DNA from: Desulfurivibrionaceae bacterium
Lineage (GTDB): Bacteria > Desulfobacterota > Desulfobulbia > Desulfobulbales > VMSU01
DNA: 64,000 nucleotides
NCBI GenBank assembly: GCA_030145275.1
Contig: JAQYVV010000002.1
Location: 124,001-188,000 of the forward strand
Direction: 5' to 3'
Shown piece by piece: positions 16,461 through 26,585 of this stretch. The notes beneath the pieces are model-generated. The model saw only the letters and a list, made by a program, of their open reading frames with translations, was not told the origin of the DNA and ran no database searches. Position 1 is the first letter of the stretch, and each line of letters starts with the position of its first letter. The translations under genes were made by a program, and so were the position numbers.

Positions 16461-16603
16461 GTAACTATTCAGAAGCACCTCATCTTTGCCCATTTTAACC
16501 TTCTCACATACCCAAAAGTATGCTTCGAAGTCTAGGTAAGCGTAGACTCCGAAATGAACAGGTAAGCGAAGACTCCGAATCTAAGGCACTTCTGAACAGT
16601 TAC
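16461..16603. repeat. Family A palindromic element, copy A1
   Basis: Ends are GTAACTATTCAGAAG (16461-16475) and CTTCTGAACAGTTAC (to 16603), inverted with one mismatch. Inside lie two direct copies of a motif like AGGTAAGCGTAGACTCCGA. It starts immediately after the ferredoxin terminator and carries no open frame of note. Confidence 0.8.
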
Positions 16604-16672
16604 GCTGCGGAGTTAGTTAAGGTTATTTTCTTGCCCTCTCTGAATAGGTACTTTTTTTTACTCCTCTAAGAA

Positions 16673-17122
16673 TTGTTTGGCGTGGCTTTTGATCTGAAAA
16701 AATTGAAACCTGGTGTTTCCCTGCAAACGCATCGGATAGTTGCGGCCTCCATCTGGAGTATAGTTGGTACTCTTCTTATGGTGCGTGGCGGTATCTATCT
16801 AGATTATTCAGGGAAGTTCTGGCTTATTATTGCGGCTATTATTTTTGGGACATTAAAATCTTTATTTATGCTGGATAGGTCAGCCCGGAAAAATATTGAA
16901 AGGTTATCTGGCTTGCGTGAAGGGGCATGCCTTGGGAGTGTTTATTCACTCAAGATGTGGGGCCTTATTGCCTGTATGATTGTTTTTGGTAAGATTCTTC
17001 GCATCTCCGGCCTTCCTTTTGAGTATGTCGGGTTCCTTTTTGCTGCTGTTGGCTGGTCCCTTTTTTTTTCCAGCAGGCTGTTGTGGAAAAATGTCTATAG
17101 TTCTTCTGTAAGCGCTCTATGA
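16673..17122 (+). CDS. Hypothetical multi-pass membrane protein
   Basis: 149 residues, not recognised. About four hydrophobic segments are visible: about 23-43, 47-65, 95-113 and 118-135. A basic loop after the second contains RSARKNIERLSG. The start is uncertain: the frame begins with TTG at 16673, a GTG follows at 16682, and no good Shine-Dalgarno precedes either. The last codons and the TGA stop lie inside the repeat element that begins at 17108, so the C-terminus may have been altered when that element arrived. Likely an inner-membrane protein of unknown role. Confidence 0.6.
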   Translation: MFGVAFDLKKLKPGVSLQTHRIVAASIWSIVGTLLMVRGGIYLDYSGKFWLIIAAIIFGTLKSLFMLDRSARKNIERLSGLREGACLGSVYSLKMWGLIACMIVFGKILRISGLPFEYVGFLFAAVGWSLFFSSRLLWKNVYSSSVSAL

Positions 17123-17194
17123 ACACCCTGCTGCTCCTGAAACGCTTACAGACTCGGGATTATACAATCTTGGGTGTACTTAATTGATCTCTAA
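17108..17194. repeat. Family C element, internally deleted copy C1
   Basis: It begins GTAAGCGCTCTATGAACACC, lacks the central 70 bases or so of the full copies, then has CTGAAACGCTTACAG and the constant tail ending TGTACTTAATTGAT. It overlaps the stop codon of the preceding membrane protein gene. Confidence 0.85.
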
Positions 17195-17225
17195 TGTTCT
17201 TCGTAACAGGATATATTGATATAGC

Positions 17226-18386
17226 ATGACCCTCTCAAGCAATAGAGTAGAAATTAACCTGGCAGCTTTGCAGGCTAATTTCCAGGCCATTCTCCAAAGG
17301 GTGGGACCAGAAGCACAGGTTCTTGCCATGGTCAAGTCAGACGCTTACGGACATGGGCTGGTGCCCGTTGCTCTGGCCATTGAGAGAGCTGGCGGTACCT
17401 ATTTTGGTGTAGCCGAGGTTGATGAGGGTATCGCCTTAAGGCAAGCTGGTCTTGCCGGCGGAATAGTCGTCTTTTTAGGGTCTGATTGTTACGATGAAAT
17501 AATTTATTACAATCTTTCTCCGGTGGTTTTTGATTTGGATAATCTGGCGGGATTATCGGCTGCTGCGGAGAAGAAAAATATACGTGTCGGGGTTCACTTA
17601 AAAGTTGATGTTGGCATGGGCAGGCTTGGAATAATGCCTGGGCAGATGGCTCTCTTCCTGCGCACAATTAAGACTCTCCCAGGTGTCTATCTTGCTGGAG
17701 TTTTAGGGCATTTTTCATCTGCGGATAATATTACAGAGACGGCGGCCACGAAAAAACAGTTGCAGCAGTTTTCTGACCTGGTCCAGAAAAAAGATATTTG
17801 CGCAGAAGGGCTGCTGGACAAAGATGATGCACCTCTTTTGCATATTGCCAATTCGGCAGCTATTATAAATTACCCGGATACGTTTTTTCAGCTCGTTCGA
17901 CCGGGCCTTGCGCTTTATGGATACCACCCCGCCGGACGAGGACAAGAATGGCCTTTTCCGCTGAAAGCGGTTATGAGTTTTAAAACAAGGGTCGTTCAGG
18001 TGAAAGAGGTACCGGCCGGTTACGGCGTAAGTTACGGGCACACCTTTATAACCAAGAGAGCGACAACTCTGGCCGTTTTGCCTGTTGGATATGCCGATGG
18101 CTATATGCGTGGGCTCACTGGCCGTGCGGAAGTATTGATTAGAGGAAAACGGGCACCTATATGTGGTCGTATCTGTATGAATGCTTGTCTTGCGGATGTG
18201 ACTGATATCGCTGGCGTATCCCCCGGTGATGAGGTTGTCTTGCTCGGGAGTCAGCCCTGGGAAGATTCATCAGGCTCGGAGCAGACCATTTCTGCTGATG
18301 AAATTGCAGGATGGATGGAGACCATCAGTTATGAGGTGCTCTGCCTTTTCGGCAGCAGCAATGACAGGATTTATTTGAACGAGTGA
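17226..18386 (+). CDS. alr: Alanine racemase
   Basis: 386 residues, normal length. It converts L-alanine to D-alanine for peptidoglycan with pyridoxal phosphate. The PLP lysine lies in AMVKSDAYGHG (about residues 36-46) and the catalytic tyrosine in GVSYGHTF (about 265-272). The C-terminal beta domain contains RICMNACLADVT, close to the family CMDQ.MVD segment. No clear Shine-Dalgarno is seen before the ATG at 17226. It is the first gene of a plus-strand run toward argS. Confidence 0.97.
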   Translation: MTLSSNRVEINLAALQANFQAILQRVGPEAQVLAMVKSDAYGHGLVPVALAIERAGGTYFGVAEVDEGIALRQAGLAGGIVVFLGSDCYDEIIYYNLSPVVFDLDNLAGLSAAAEKKNIRVGVHLKVDVGMGRLGIMPGQMALFLRTIKTLPGVYLAGVLGHFSSADNITETAATKKQLQQFSDLVQKKDICAEGLLDKDDAPLLHIANSAAIINYPDTFFQLVRPGLALYGYHPAGRGQEWPFPLKAVMSFKTRVVQVKEVPAGYGVSYGHTFITKRATTLAVLPVGYADGYMRGLTGRAEVLIRGKRAPICGRICMNACLADVTDIAGVSPGDEVVLLGSQPWEDSSGSEQTISADEIAGWMETISYEVLCLFGSSNDRIYLNE

Positions 18387-18408
18387 CTCGTGAAAGAACG
18401 AAATGAGA

Positions 18409-18448
18409 AACTTGAAATTGGAAATTAGAGTTTCAAGTTGCCAATTTC
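18409..18448. repeat. Overlapping inverted repeats between alr and argS
   Basis: AACTTGAAA (18409-18417) pairs with TTTCAAGTT (18431-18439), and overlapping GAAATTGG (18414-18421) pairs with CCAATTTC (18441-18448). The two pairings exclude one another. The composition resembles the AACTTGAAAG-type repeats at 40810-40930 and 45539-45985. Confidence 0.5.
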
Positions 18449-18477
18449 TTAAGGGCCTAAGGGGCTAAAGACGACCC

Positions 18478-20133
18478 ATGATAAAAATACGAATAAAAGA
18501 ACAACTGGATAAATGTTTTGCCAAAGGAGTGGAGCAAGGACTTTGGAGCGATGCCGCGGCAGGTATTTATACTCTGGAAAGTCCAAAATTCTCCGGGCAG
18601 GGGGATTATGCCACCAATCTGGCCATGATTGTAGCCGGAAAGGAGAAAAAAAAGCCCAGGGATATTGCGGCCCAGCTGGTTGAATTGATCTCCCCTTCAG
18701 ATATGCTTGAAAAGGTTGAAATTGCCGGCCCTGGTTTTGTGAATCTCTTTGTCTGCAACTCCCTCTGGCAGGATGTTTTACAGGAAATTTGCCGTAGAGG
18801 AAAAGATTTTGGTCCGGAAGCGGTGGGGCAGGGCAAGAAGGTTCTGGTTGAATTTGTCAGCGCTAATCCAACGGGACCGTTAAGTATAGGACATGGGCGT
18901 CAGGCGGTACTTGGTGACGCCATTGCCAGACTTCTCGAGGCGACCGGCCACCAGGTAGAGCGTGAGTATTATTATAATGATGCCGGTCGGCAGATGCGCG
19001 TTTTGGCAGCCTCCCTAAAACATCGCTATCTTGAAGATCTTGGCATCCCCAGTGAGTTCCCGGAAGACGGTTACCAGGGAGAATATATCAGTGAGATAGC
19101 CAGAGAACTGGTGGCTGAAAAAGGCGACAGCCTCAAGGACTTAGAGGATCTTGATATCTTTAAAGAGAGGGCTGAAAAAGCTATTTTTAAAGATATCAAC
19201 GGCACTCTCGAAAGAATGGATGTCAAGTTTGATAAATATTATAACGAGCATACCCTGTATGATGACGGGCATATTGATGATGTCATAAAAATTTTGCGGC
19301 AGAAGGGGCTGGCCTACGATCAGGAAGGGGCTGTCTGGTTTAAAACCACAGAATTGGGTCTGGATCAGGATCGTGTTATTGTCAAAAGCAGTGGCGAGCC
19401 CACTTATAGGCTGCCTGACATTGCTTACCACCGCGAGAAGTTTCGCAGAGGCTATGACTGGATGGTGAATGTCTTCGGTTCCGATCATATTGCCACCGTG
19501 CCGGATGTCTTGGCGGGACTGCAGGCCTTGGGGTATGATGATTCCAAAGTAACCGTGGTTCTGCACCAGTTCGTCACTCTTCTGCGGGACGGAAAACAGG
19601 TGAAAATGTCAACCCGCAAGGCAACATTTATCACCATTGATGAATTGCTTGATGAGGTTGGCCCGGATGTTGTCCGCTTCTTTTTCTTGATGAGAAAGGC
19701 CAACAGTCAGTTGGAATTTGATTTACACCTGGCAACCCAGGAGAGTCAGGAAAACCCAGTCTATTATGTGCAATATGCCCATGCCAGGCTGTGCAGTATT
19801 TTACGCAAGGCAGAAGAAAAAGGGATAGAGAGGGGGGAACTTGATAGTATTAAAACAAGTCTTCTCAGCCAGCCAGAAGAACTCACCCTTCTAAAAGAGA
19901 TGGCAGGATATCCTGAACTGGTACAGAGAGCGGCCCTTGATCTCTCCCCGCATCGGGTGATTTATTACCTGCAGGAGATGGCTGGAAAGTTTCACGGTTT
20001 TTATAACAAACATCAGGTCCTATCAGACGAGGTTGAGTTATCTCAAGCGAGACTTTGTCTGGTGAATGGTTTGCGAATTGTTTTTCACAATGGTTTGACC
20101 CTTCTAGGAGTGAAAGCACCGGAAAAAATGTAA
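18478..20133 (+). CDS. argS: Arginyl-tRNA synthetase
   Basis: 551 residues, class I enzyme that charges tRNA-Arg. The N-terminal Add-1 domain covers about 1-95. The HIGH signature is ANPTGPLSIGHGRQ (about 131-144). The KMSKS loop is degenerate, as usual in this family (VKMSTRKATF). The C-terminal anticodon-binding DALR domain contains YVQYAHARLCSILRKA. It ends three bases before the SPOR gene starts, so argS, the SPOR gene and the acetyltransferase gene form one unit. Confidence 0.98.
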   Translation: MIKIRIKEQLDKCFAKGVEQGLWSDAAAGIYTLESPKFSGQGDYATNLAMIVAGKEKKKPRDIAAQLVELISPSDMLEKVEIAGPGFVNLFVCNSLWQDVLQEICRRGKDFGPEAVGQGKKVLVEFVSANPTGPLSIGHGRQAVLGDAIARLLEATGHQVEREYYYNDAGRQMRVLAASLKHRYLEDLGIPSEFPEDGYQGEYISEIARELVAEKGDSLKDLEDLDIFKERAEKAIFKDINGTLERMDVKFDKYYNEHTLYDDGHIDDVIKILRQKGLAYDQEGAVWFKTTELGLDQDRVIVKSSGEPTYRLPDIAYHREKFRRGYDWMVNVFGSDHIATVPDVLAGLQALGYDDSKVTVVLHQFVTLLRDGKQVKMSTRKATFITIDELLDEVGPDVVRFFFLMRKANSQLEFDLHLATQESQENPVYYVQYAHARLCSILRKAEEKGIERGELDSIKTSLLSQPEELTLLKEMAGYPELVQRAALDLSPHRVIYYLQEMAGKFHGFYNKHQVLSDEVELSQARLCLVNGLRIVFHNGLTLLGVKAPEKM

Positions 20134-20136
20134 CAG

Positions 20137-20685
20137 ATGGCTACATCCAGAAAAAAAAAGAAATTCACCATACAATTTGCGCTTGGCATTGGAGGTTTGT
20201 TTTCCATTGGCATAGTTGCTTTTTGTATCTTCCTGTGGATGTTTCTTTTTGGTGTTTGGACTGGGCAGACCCTTTTGGAACCTTCCGGAGGAAACAAGGA
20301 GGGGCTGACCAGTTTTGCCATGCAGTTATGGAAACCGAAGAGCGATGAGGCCAATCTTGAACTGCCGGAGTTAAAACCTGAGAGCATAAAAAAAGAAAAG
20401 GTGCGGGAAGCTAGAGACGAGCACGAGCCGGCCCATTTTTCTCTGCAGGTTGCGGCCTTTCGGGACACAGATAATGCTCGAAAAGTGGTTTTGCAGTGGC
20501 GGGCCAGGGATTACGAATCTTTTTACCTTGCCCCGGAACAAGAAAACGGTACATTTTATCGTGTTTTTGTGGGGGTCTTTGACAAGATGGAAGAGGCAAA
20601 AAAAATGGCCGTCGGTCTTGAACAAAAAGGGAAAGAGAAGTTTTTTATCACCTTGATACCTGCTTCAGAAAAACGCTACCCTTGA
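20137..20685 (+). CDS. SPOR-domain membrane protein
   Basis: 182 residues. A basic N-terminus (ATSRKKKKF) precedes a single membrane helix (about 13-38) with the rest in the periplasm. A charged linker is followed by a C-terminal SPOR domain (about 104-180: FSLQVAAFRDTDNARKVV and FYRVFVGVFDKMEEAKKMA), which binds denuded peptidoglycan glycans, often at the division site. It lies three bases after argS and overlaps the next frame, so it is cotranscribed with argS. Confidence 0.9.
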   Translation: MATSRKKKKFTIQFALGIGGLFSIGIVAFCIFLWMFLFGVWTGQTLLEPSGGNKEGLTSFAMQLWKPKSDEANLELPELKPESIKKEKVREARDEHEPAHFSLQVAAFRDTDNARKVVLQWRARDYESFYLAPEQENGTFYRVFVGVFDKMEEAKKMAVGLEQKGKEKFFITLIPASEKRYP

Positions 20686-20711
20686 CCGGGGTAAAGGACT
20701 GGTTTATTTTT

Positions 20712-21200
20712 ATGATCCGTGATGCTAGAATGGGCGACGTTAAGGCAATTTATGATTTGTTAAAACATTACTCTGAAAAAGATCTGCTGTTAGGCAGGTC
20801 CCTTAGTTCTCTATACGATCAGCTTAGAGACTTCAAAGTCTATGTGGCTCAAGGACCAAAGCCCGGTTATCTTGAAAAAGAGGGTGAGATCCTGGTCGGG
20901 GTCGGGGCTCTGCATGTGTGCTGGGAAAACCTGGCCGAGATACGCTCCTTAGCTATTGCCGATGCCTTTCAGGGGGAAGGGATTGGCCGGAAAATCGTTG
21001 ATGCCTGTCTGGCAGAGGCAGAAGCTCTCGGGATAAACAGAGTGTTTACTTTGACTTACCAACCTGGATTTTTTCAAAAGTTGGGTTTTATAGATGTAGA
21101 TAAGGGCGAGCTGCCCCATAAAGTATGGAGTGATTGTATTCACTGCCCAAAATTCCCGGATTGCAATGAAGAGGCGCTGATCTGGGAAAAGCCGGCTTAG
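20712..21200 (+). CDS. GNAT acetyltransferase, N-acetylglutamate synthase-like
   Basis: 162 residues from ATG 20712; a frame from 20682 would overlap the SPOR gene. The GNAT core shows IRSLAIADAFQGEGIGRKIV (acetyl-CoA loop QGEGIG). The sequence closely fits the short N-acetylglutamate synthases of Desulfobacterota, which end in a Cys-rich signature seen here as SDCIHCPKFPDCNE. These acetylate glutamate at the start of arginine synthesis. argJ at 24103, which can perform the same step by acetyl recycling, lies nearby, so the pathway may have both routes. Substrate assignment is from family resemblance. Confidence 0.85.
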   Translation: MIRDARMGDVKAIYDLLKHYSEKDLLLGRSLSSLYDQLRDFKVYVAQGPKPGYLEKEGEILVGVGALHVCWENLAEIRSLAIADAFQGEGIGRKIVDACLAEAEALGINRVFTLTYQPGFFQKLGFIDVDKGELPHKVWSDCIHCPKFPDCNEEALIWEKPA

Positions 21201-21554
21201 GGCTGGCGGGTCTCTTGAACATCGAACATCGAGTGAACTACAAAGACAAATACTGTACCTGAAAGATTTGATATTTTGTTTTTATGCTGTTTCATTTGGT
21301 GTCTGAGTCTGCGCTTACCTTCGGCATGTTTTGAGCCGGAATCCAGAGAAATTGGTAACTATTCAGGTAGGGCCCCTAAAACTGGGCATAACCACCGAAT
21401 TGTAACTTTTTAGATGTGCCCCAGGTGTGTGTGAACAGGACTTTCAGCTATACATCGGTATGCTGGAAGTCCTGTTCGCGCGCAGATGGGGTGCAACTGA
21501 ACAGTTACACGTAATGATATAAATAGGGCACAGTGCAGTGCCGTGGAGCAATTT
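21201..21554. other. Intergenic region upstream of secA, filled with repeats
   Basis: 354 bases. Nearest the acetyltransferase gene is a direct repeat (GAACATCGA, twice). A minus-oriented GAGTCTGCGCTTACC motif lies near 21305-21319, and family-A copy A3 occupies 21355-21508. A promoter for secA was not recognised. Confidence 0.6.
21355..21508. repeat. Family A palindromic element, copy A3 with an extra left end
   Basis: A left-end fragment GTAACTATTCAGG (21355-21367) is followed by a full element from GTAACTTTTTAGATGTGCCC (21402) to CAACTGAACAGTTAC (21508). Inner arms GAACAGGACTTTCAGC (21433-21448) and GCTGGAAGTCCTGTTC (21462-21477) pair with one G-T wobble. It resembles copy A5 at 39870 closely. 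Confidence 0.8.
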
Positions 21555-24098
21555 ATGATTGGCAAATTAATGACCAAGGTCTTTGGTAGTAAAAATGACC
21601 GGGTTCTCAAAAAGATTCAGCCGCTGGTGGACAAGATAAATAGTCTTGAAGCGGATATCGTTAAATTAGATGATGACGGTCTGAGAGCAAAAACAGTTGA
21701 ATTCAAGGAACGTGTCGCCCAAGGAGAGTCCTTGGATGACCTTTTGCCCGAAGCATTTGCTGTGGCTCGGGAAGGAGGAAAAAGGGCTCTGAATATGAGG
21801 GCTTTTGATGTGCAGCTTATCGGTGGCATCGTTTTGCACCAGGGCGACATAGCTGAGATGAAAACAGGTGAAGGAAAGACCATATGTGCTACCCTTCCCG
21901 TTTATCTGAATGCATTGTCTGGGAAAGGGGTTCATGTGGTAACAGTGAACGACTATCTGGCTGCCCGTGATGCTGAGTGGATGGGTGAGGTGTATCGTTT
22001 TCTTGGGCTTACGGTTGGCACAATTGTGCATGGCCTTGACGATACCCAGAGAAGAGAGGCCTACCATGCCGACGTTACCTACGGAACAAATAATGAATTC
22101 GGTTTCGACTATCTGCGCGACAATATGAAGTTTGAGCTACAGGATTTCTGTCAACGCGACTTTAATTTTGCGGTCGTGGATGAGGTTGACAGTATCCTAA
22201 TTGATGAGGCACGTACCCCTTTGATAATTTCCGGACCATCCGGGCAGTCAGTTGAATTATATAATCAGATAAATAAACTTATCCCCAAATTTACCCGTGA
22301 TACCCATTATACGGTTGATGAAAAATCCAAATCTCTGGCGATGACAGAAGACGGAGTCGAACTTGGCGAGAAACTTCTTGAACTCGATAATCTCTATGAC
22401 CCAAAAAATATTGAGTACCTGCATCACTTAAATCAAGCATTGAAGGCCCATGCCATTTTTAATGTAGATGTTGACTACATGGTCAGGGATGGTGAAGTTG
22501 TTATTGTTGATGAATTTACCGGCCGGGCAATGCAGGGCAGGAGGTTCAGCGATGGACTGCACCAGGCTCTCGAGGCCAAAGAGGGGGTCAAGGTGGAGCA
22601 GGAAAATCAGACCCTTGCCTCCATTACCTTTCAGAATTACTTCCGGATGTATAATACCCTGTCGGGAATGACAGGTACCGCAGACACAGAGGGGCCAGAG
22701 TTTAGAAAGATATATGATCTTGGTGTAGTAATCATTCCAACAAATATGAATATGATCAGGGATGATTACGCCGATGTCATCTATAAGAACAAAAAAGCCA
22801 AATTCCGGGCCATCGTTCGTGAAATAAAAGAGATGCACGAAAAGGGGCGGCCCGTACTGGTTGGAACCATAAGTATTGATATTTCCGAATTGATATCAAA
22901 AATGTTAAAAAAGGATAATATCCCTCATAATGTTTTGAATGCCAAGCACCATGAGCGTGAGGCCGAAATTATTGCTGAGGCTGGTCACCCTGGAAGGGTT
23001 ACCATTGCCACAAATATGGCTGGGCGTGGAACGGATATCAAGCTTGGCGATGGGGTTGCCGATCTTGGTGGGCTCCATATCTTGGGGACTAGTCGGCACG
23101 AATCCCGGCGGATTGATAACCAGTTGCGTGGACGCGCCGGGCGCCAAGGTGATGCGGGCTCTTCACGTTTTTATCTCTCTCTTGAAGATGATCTCTTGCG
23201 TGTTTTTGGCTCTGATCGCATTGCCGGTATTATGGACAAGCTTGGCATGGAGGAAGACGAGCCCATAGAACACTCCATGATTACCAGGGCCATTGAAAAT
23301 GCCCAGCGTAAAGTGGAAGGTCATAACTTTGACATTCGAAAACACCTGCTTGAGTATGATGATGTTATGAACAAGCAGCGTGAGGTAATCTACAGCCAGC
23401 GGCGTGCCATTCTCAATAAGGAAGATGTTAAAGACAACATTCTTGATATGGTTCCCGACCTGGTTGAACCACTGGTCTTTGAGTTTGCCGAGGAAAAGCT
23501 GCCTTCTGAAGATTGGGACTGGAAAGGTCTGACGGAAAGAATACATGCTAACTTTGGCCTTTCCATGCAGTGGGAGGACGATGTCATCAAAGACCTGAAG
23601 AGTGACTCCTTGAGAGAAAAAATAAGTGAGATGGTTCTTGGTGCCTACGAGGTGAGAGAAAAAGACCTTGGGGCTGAGAACATGAGACATCTGGAGCGTA
23701 TTATCCTGCTCCAGGTTGTGGACAACCATTGGAAGGAACATCTCCTGAATATGGATCACTTGAAAGAAGGTATTGGTTTGCGCGGCTATGGCCAGAAAAA
23801 CCCACTGAACGAGTATAAAAAAGAGGGTTTTCAGATGTTTCAGGGCTTGATGGAAACTGTTAAGCAGCAAACGGTCTCAACTCTCTTTATGGTGCAGCTT
23901 GTCCAAAAAGATGAAGTCGAGGAACTTGAAAGGCAGCAGCGTGAGAAGGAGAAGGCACGTATCGCTAAGCTGAGTAGAAGTGATGAGTCTGCCGCTGAGA
24001 CTAAAAAACCCACCACCAGCGATAAAATTGGCCGCAACTCCCCATGTACTTGCGGCAGCGGTAAGAAATATAAAAGATGTTGTGGAAAGACGAAGTGA
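21555..24098 (+). CDS. secA: Preprotein translocase ATPase SecA
   Basis: 847 residues. The motor of Sec protein export at the inner membrane. Walker A is in [14 protein letters not shown] (about 97-110), the DEAD-like Walker B is [20 protein letters not shown], and [10 protein letters not shown] and [13 protein letters not shown] are motor motifs. The C-terminus carries the SEC-C zinc finger ([17 protein letters not shown]) that binds SecB or ribosomes. The ATG at 21555 is preferred over GTG at 21543 because GGAG lies seven bases upstream. argJ follows after four bases. Confidence 0.98.
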   Translation: MIGKLMTKVFGSKNDRVLKKIQPLVDKINSLEADIVKLDDDGLRAKTVEFKERVAQGESLDDLLPEAFAVAREGGKRALNMRAFDVQLIGGIVLHQGDIAEMKTGEGKTICATLPVYLNALSGKGVHVVTVNDYLAARDAEWMGEVYRFLGLTVGTIVHGLDDTQRREAYHADVTYGTNNEFGFDYLRDNMKFELQDFCQRDFNFAVVDEVDSILIDEARTPLIISGPSGQSVELYNQINKLIPKFTRDTHYTVDEKSKSLAMTEDGVELGEKLLELDNLYDPKNIEYLHHLNQALKAHAIFNVDVDYMVRDGEVVIVDEFTGRAMQGRRFSDGLHQALEAKEGVKVEQENQTLASITFQNYFRMYNTLSGMTGTADTEGPEFRKIYDLGVVIIPTNMNMIRDDYADVIYKNKKAKFRAIVREIKEMHEKGRPVLVGTISIDISELISKMLKKDNIPHNVLNAKHHEREAEIIAEAGHPGRVTIATNMAGRGTDIKLGDGVADLGGLHILGTSRHESRRIDNQLRGRAGRQGDAGSSRFYLSLEDDLLRVFGSDRIAGIMDKLGMEEDEPIEHSMITRAIENAQRKVEGHNFDIRKHLLEYDDVMNKQREVIYSQRRAILNKEDVKDNILDMVPDLVEPLVFEFAEEKLPSEDWDWKGLTERIHANFGLSMQWEDDVIKDLKSDSLREKISEMVLGAYEVREKDLGAENMRHLERIILLQVVDNHWKEHLLNMDHLKEGIGLRGYGQKNPLNEYKKEGFQMFQGLMETVKQQTVSTLFMVQLVQKDEVEELERQQREKEKARIAKLSRSDESAAETKKPTTSDKIGRNSPCTCGSGKKYKRCCGKTK

Positions 24099-24102
24099 TC
24101 CC

Positions 24103-25296
24103 ATGAGTGATTTATCTGTAAATGGATTTCAGTTTTCGGCCGTGAAGGCAGGTATTCGGGGCAAGGACCGCCTCGATCTTGGCCTTATTTACTGTGAAAG
24201 AGAAGCACAGGCGGCGGCTGTTTTCACTACAAATATAGTCAAGGCTGCACCTGTTCTGCTTGGCATGGAAAGGCTAGCAAATGGCCGCATTCAGGCCGTG
24301 ATGATTAATGCCAGCATTGCAAATGCCTGCACTGGCGCTGAAGGAATGGCAAACGCTAAATCTGCCGCCAAAATGGTAGCAAGCGCTTTGGGGATTTCCG
24401 AAGAGTTGGTTCTGGTTTCTTCAACCGGTGTTATTGGTCAGCAACTTGATATGACCTGCTTTGAAAAAGCTGTTCCCGGACTTGCGGCGGCCAGAGATGT
24501 TGGCGCAGCACAAAAACTGGCCCAGGCAATAATGACGACTGACACCGTCGAAAAAACGGCGCTGCGCAAGATCAAAATAGGTGATAAGGAAGTGACTGTG
24601 GCAGGAATAGCCAAAGGGTCAGGGATGATCATGCCCAATATGGCCACCATGCTCTGCTTTATTATGACAGATGTGAATATCGGAGCTGATCTGCTCCAAG
24701 AGATGCTGAAAAGATCGGTGCATAAGTCGTTTAACCGGATTACGGTGGATGGTGATTCAAGCACCAACGATACTGTTCTGGTGATGGCCAGCGGTATGGC
24801 TGAAAACGATTGTCTTGGTTCACTGGAGGCGCAAGGGGCAGCTGTTTTCGAAGAGTGTTTGGCTGATATTAGTCTTGATCTTGCCCTACAGATAGTTGCC
24901 GATGGGGAAGGTGCCAATAAACTTGTTACTATTGAAGTCAAAGGGGCCAGGACTGAAGAAGAGGCTGACGGTGCCGCACGCACCATTGCTAACTCGCCCT
25001 TGGTAAAAACTGCTTTTTTTGGGCAAGATGCCAACTGGGGTAGGATTATTGGGGCTTTGGGCCGGTCGGGTGCAGATTTTGATCAGGCCCGGGTGGACAT
25101 TTTCTTTGATAATGTGAAAATGGTGCAAGATGGTCTAGGCCTTGGGATTAAGGCCGAAGAAGATGCTACCCTGATACTTCAAAAAGATGCCTTTACGGTC
25201 CTTGTTGATCTGAAAAACGGACCAGCCTCCGGAGTAATTTACACCTGCGATTTCTCAATTGACTATGTGAAGATTAATGCCGATTATCGCTCTTAA
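24103..25296 (+). CDS. argJ: Bifunctional ornithine acetyltransferase / N-acetylglutamate synthase
   Basis: 397 residues from ATG 24103; longer frames overlap secA and are not used. ArgJ transfers acetyl from N-acetylornithine to glutamate in arginine synthesis. The precursor self-cleaves before a threonine in KGSGMIMPNMATMLCF (about 180-195), which is intact. Later GDSSTNDT and the C-terminal FSIDYVKINADYRS are typical. It starts four bases after secA, an unusual pairing but clearly one transcript, with only a weak Shine-Dalgarno, so coupling to secA translation is likely. Confidence 0.96.
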   Translation: MSDLSVNGFQFSAVKAGIRGKDRLDLGLIYCEREAQAAAVFTTNIVKAAPVLLGMERLANGRIQAVMINASIANACTGAEGMANAKSAAKMVASALGISEELVLVSSTGVIGQQLDMTCFEKAVPGLAAARDVGAAQKLAQAIMTTDTVEKTALRKIKIGDKEVTVAGIAKGSGMIMPNMATMLCFIMTDVNIGADLLQEMLKRSVHKSFNRITVDGDSSTNDTVLVMASGMAENDCLGSLEAQGAAVFEECLADISLDLALQIVADGEGANKLVTIEVKGARTEEEADGAARTIANSPLVKTAFFGQDANWGRIIGALGRSGADFDQARVDIFFDNVKMVQDGLGLGIKAEEDATLILQKDAFTVLVDLKNGPASGVIYTCDFSIDYVKINADYRS

Positions 25297-25318
25297 GAAG
25301 GATTTGTCATAGTCTTTA

Positions 25319-26320
25319 TCAATTATCCCCATCCATAAAATTACCGAGTACTCCAAGAACCGAACCTTCACCCGAACTTCTTCCGGCTCCTCCCTTGCTT
25401 GCGGGGGCAGCTTCCAGCATTCTGCCGGCCAAGCGTGAGAAAGGCAAAGATTGCAGCCATATTTTACCAGGGCCTTGCAGGATGCCAAAAAAGAAACCTT
25501 CGCCGCCGAACAAGGCTGTTTTTATTCCACCGGCCTGTTGAATGTCAAAATCCACCGTTGGTTCGTAGGCGACTACACAGCCAGTGTCAACATGCAGGGT
25601 TTCACCTGGCTTTAACTCCCTTTCGATAACCGTGCCTCCTGCGTGCATGAAGGCCATTCCATCGCCTTCAAGTTTCTGCATAATGAAACCTTCGCCGCCG
25701 AACAGTCCTGTCATTATCTTACGCTGCAGATGGATTCCGATGGAAACTCCCTTGGCGGCACAGAGAAATGAATCTTTCTGGCAAATCAGACAGCCACCGA
25801 CGCTGTCAAGAACAACAGGGATGATGTTGCCGGGGAATGGGGCCCCGAAGGCCACATGGGCTTTACCCTGGCCCGAATGGGTGAATACCGTCATGAACAG
25901 GCTTTCGCCGGTGAGCAGGCGTTTTCCTGCGCCCAGTAGTTTTCCCATGAAACCGCCGCCGGTATTGCCCTTGGAACCGTCACCGAATATGGTTTCCATC
26001 TGGATATCTGCATTTTTGTACATCATGGCTCCTGCTTCAGCTACTGCTGATTCCCCAGGGTCCAATTCTACTTCAACAAACTGCATTTCATTACCGTAAA
26101 CTTTGTAATCTATTTCATCTGCGGTGGACCCTGGTTGTGATGAAGGGGGAGCTGGAGCTTTGCCGGGAGTTAATTCTGCGATGGATGAAATCGGCTGCCA
26201 TGATGCAAATCCTTCCTTCCAGGCGTAGCCGGCCTGGTTTTTCAGGGCTTGGGCAATTGCCTGTGAAAGTTCCAGGGGGCCTGTTTGTTTTCCATCATAG
26301 CTCAGATGCCATTGCGACAT
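25319..26320 (-). CDS. TIGR00266/AIM24-family protein with N-terminal GYF-like domain
   Basis: 333 residues. Residues 1-55 form a GYF_2-type domain (WHLSYDGKQTGPLELSQ and AWKEGFASWQPIS), usually a peptide-binding module. Residues about 70-295 are the AIM24/TIGR00266 beta-rich fold (EMQFVEVELDPGESAVAEA and AMMYKNADIQMET), with Gly-rich turns such as GGEGFIMQKLEGDG and GGEGFFFGILQGPG. The C-terminal tail is Gly/Ser-rich. The family is common but its biochemical role is not established. The gene is convergent with argJ and starts close to a family-A element (26347-26477). Confidence 0.88.
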   Translation of the reverse strand: MSQWHLSYDGKQTGPLELSQAIAQALKNQAGYAWKEGFASWQPISSIAELTPGKAPAPPSSQPGSTADEIDYKVYGNEMQFVEVELDPGESAVAEAGAMMYKNADIQMETIFGDGSKGNTGGGFMGKLLGAGKRLLTGESLFMTVFTHSGQGKAHVAFGAPFPGNIIPVVLDSVGGCLICQKDSFLCAAKGVSIGIHLQRKIMTGLFGGEGFIMQKLEGDGMAFMHAGGTVIERELKPGETLHVDTGCVVAYEPTVDFDIQQAGGIKTALFGGEGFFFGILQGPGKIWLQSLPFSRLAGRMLEAAPASKGGAGRSSGEGSVLGVLGNFMDGDN

Positions 26321-26346
26321 GCTCTACCCCTTTAACAATATCTTTT

Positions 26347-26477
26347 GTAACTATTCAGCTGCACTCCATCTTCGCCAATTTCGGAGTCTACGCTTACCTG
26401 GTCTTCTCGAATAGACAAGTATGCTTCAAAGCCCAGGTAAGCGTAGACTCCGATATGAAGCACATCTGAACAGTTAC
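26347..26477. repeat. Family A palindromic element, copy A2
   Basis: Ends are GTAACTATTCAGCTGCAC (from 26347) and GCACATCTGAACAGTTAC (to 26477). A perfect 21-bp inverted pair lies inside (26381-26401 with 26433-26453), carrying the motif GGTAAGCGTAGACTCCG. It sits just upstream of the AIM24-like gene, in its leader or promoter region. Confidence 0.85.
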
Positions 26478-26585
26478 AGTCTGGAGTTAAGGGTAATTTC
26501 CAGTCTGCGCTGAATAATTACTATCTTTTTTATGCTGATTGCCATAATTTTCCGCAGGGTATGGTGGAAAAATGTATGGGGTGCA

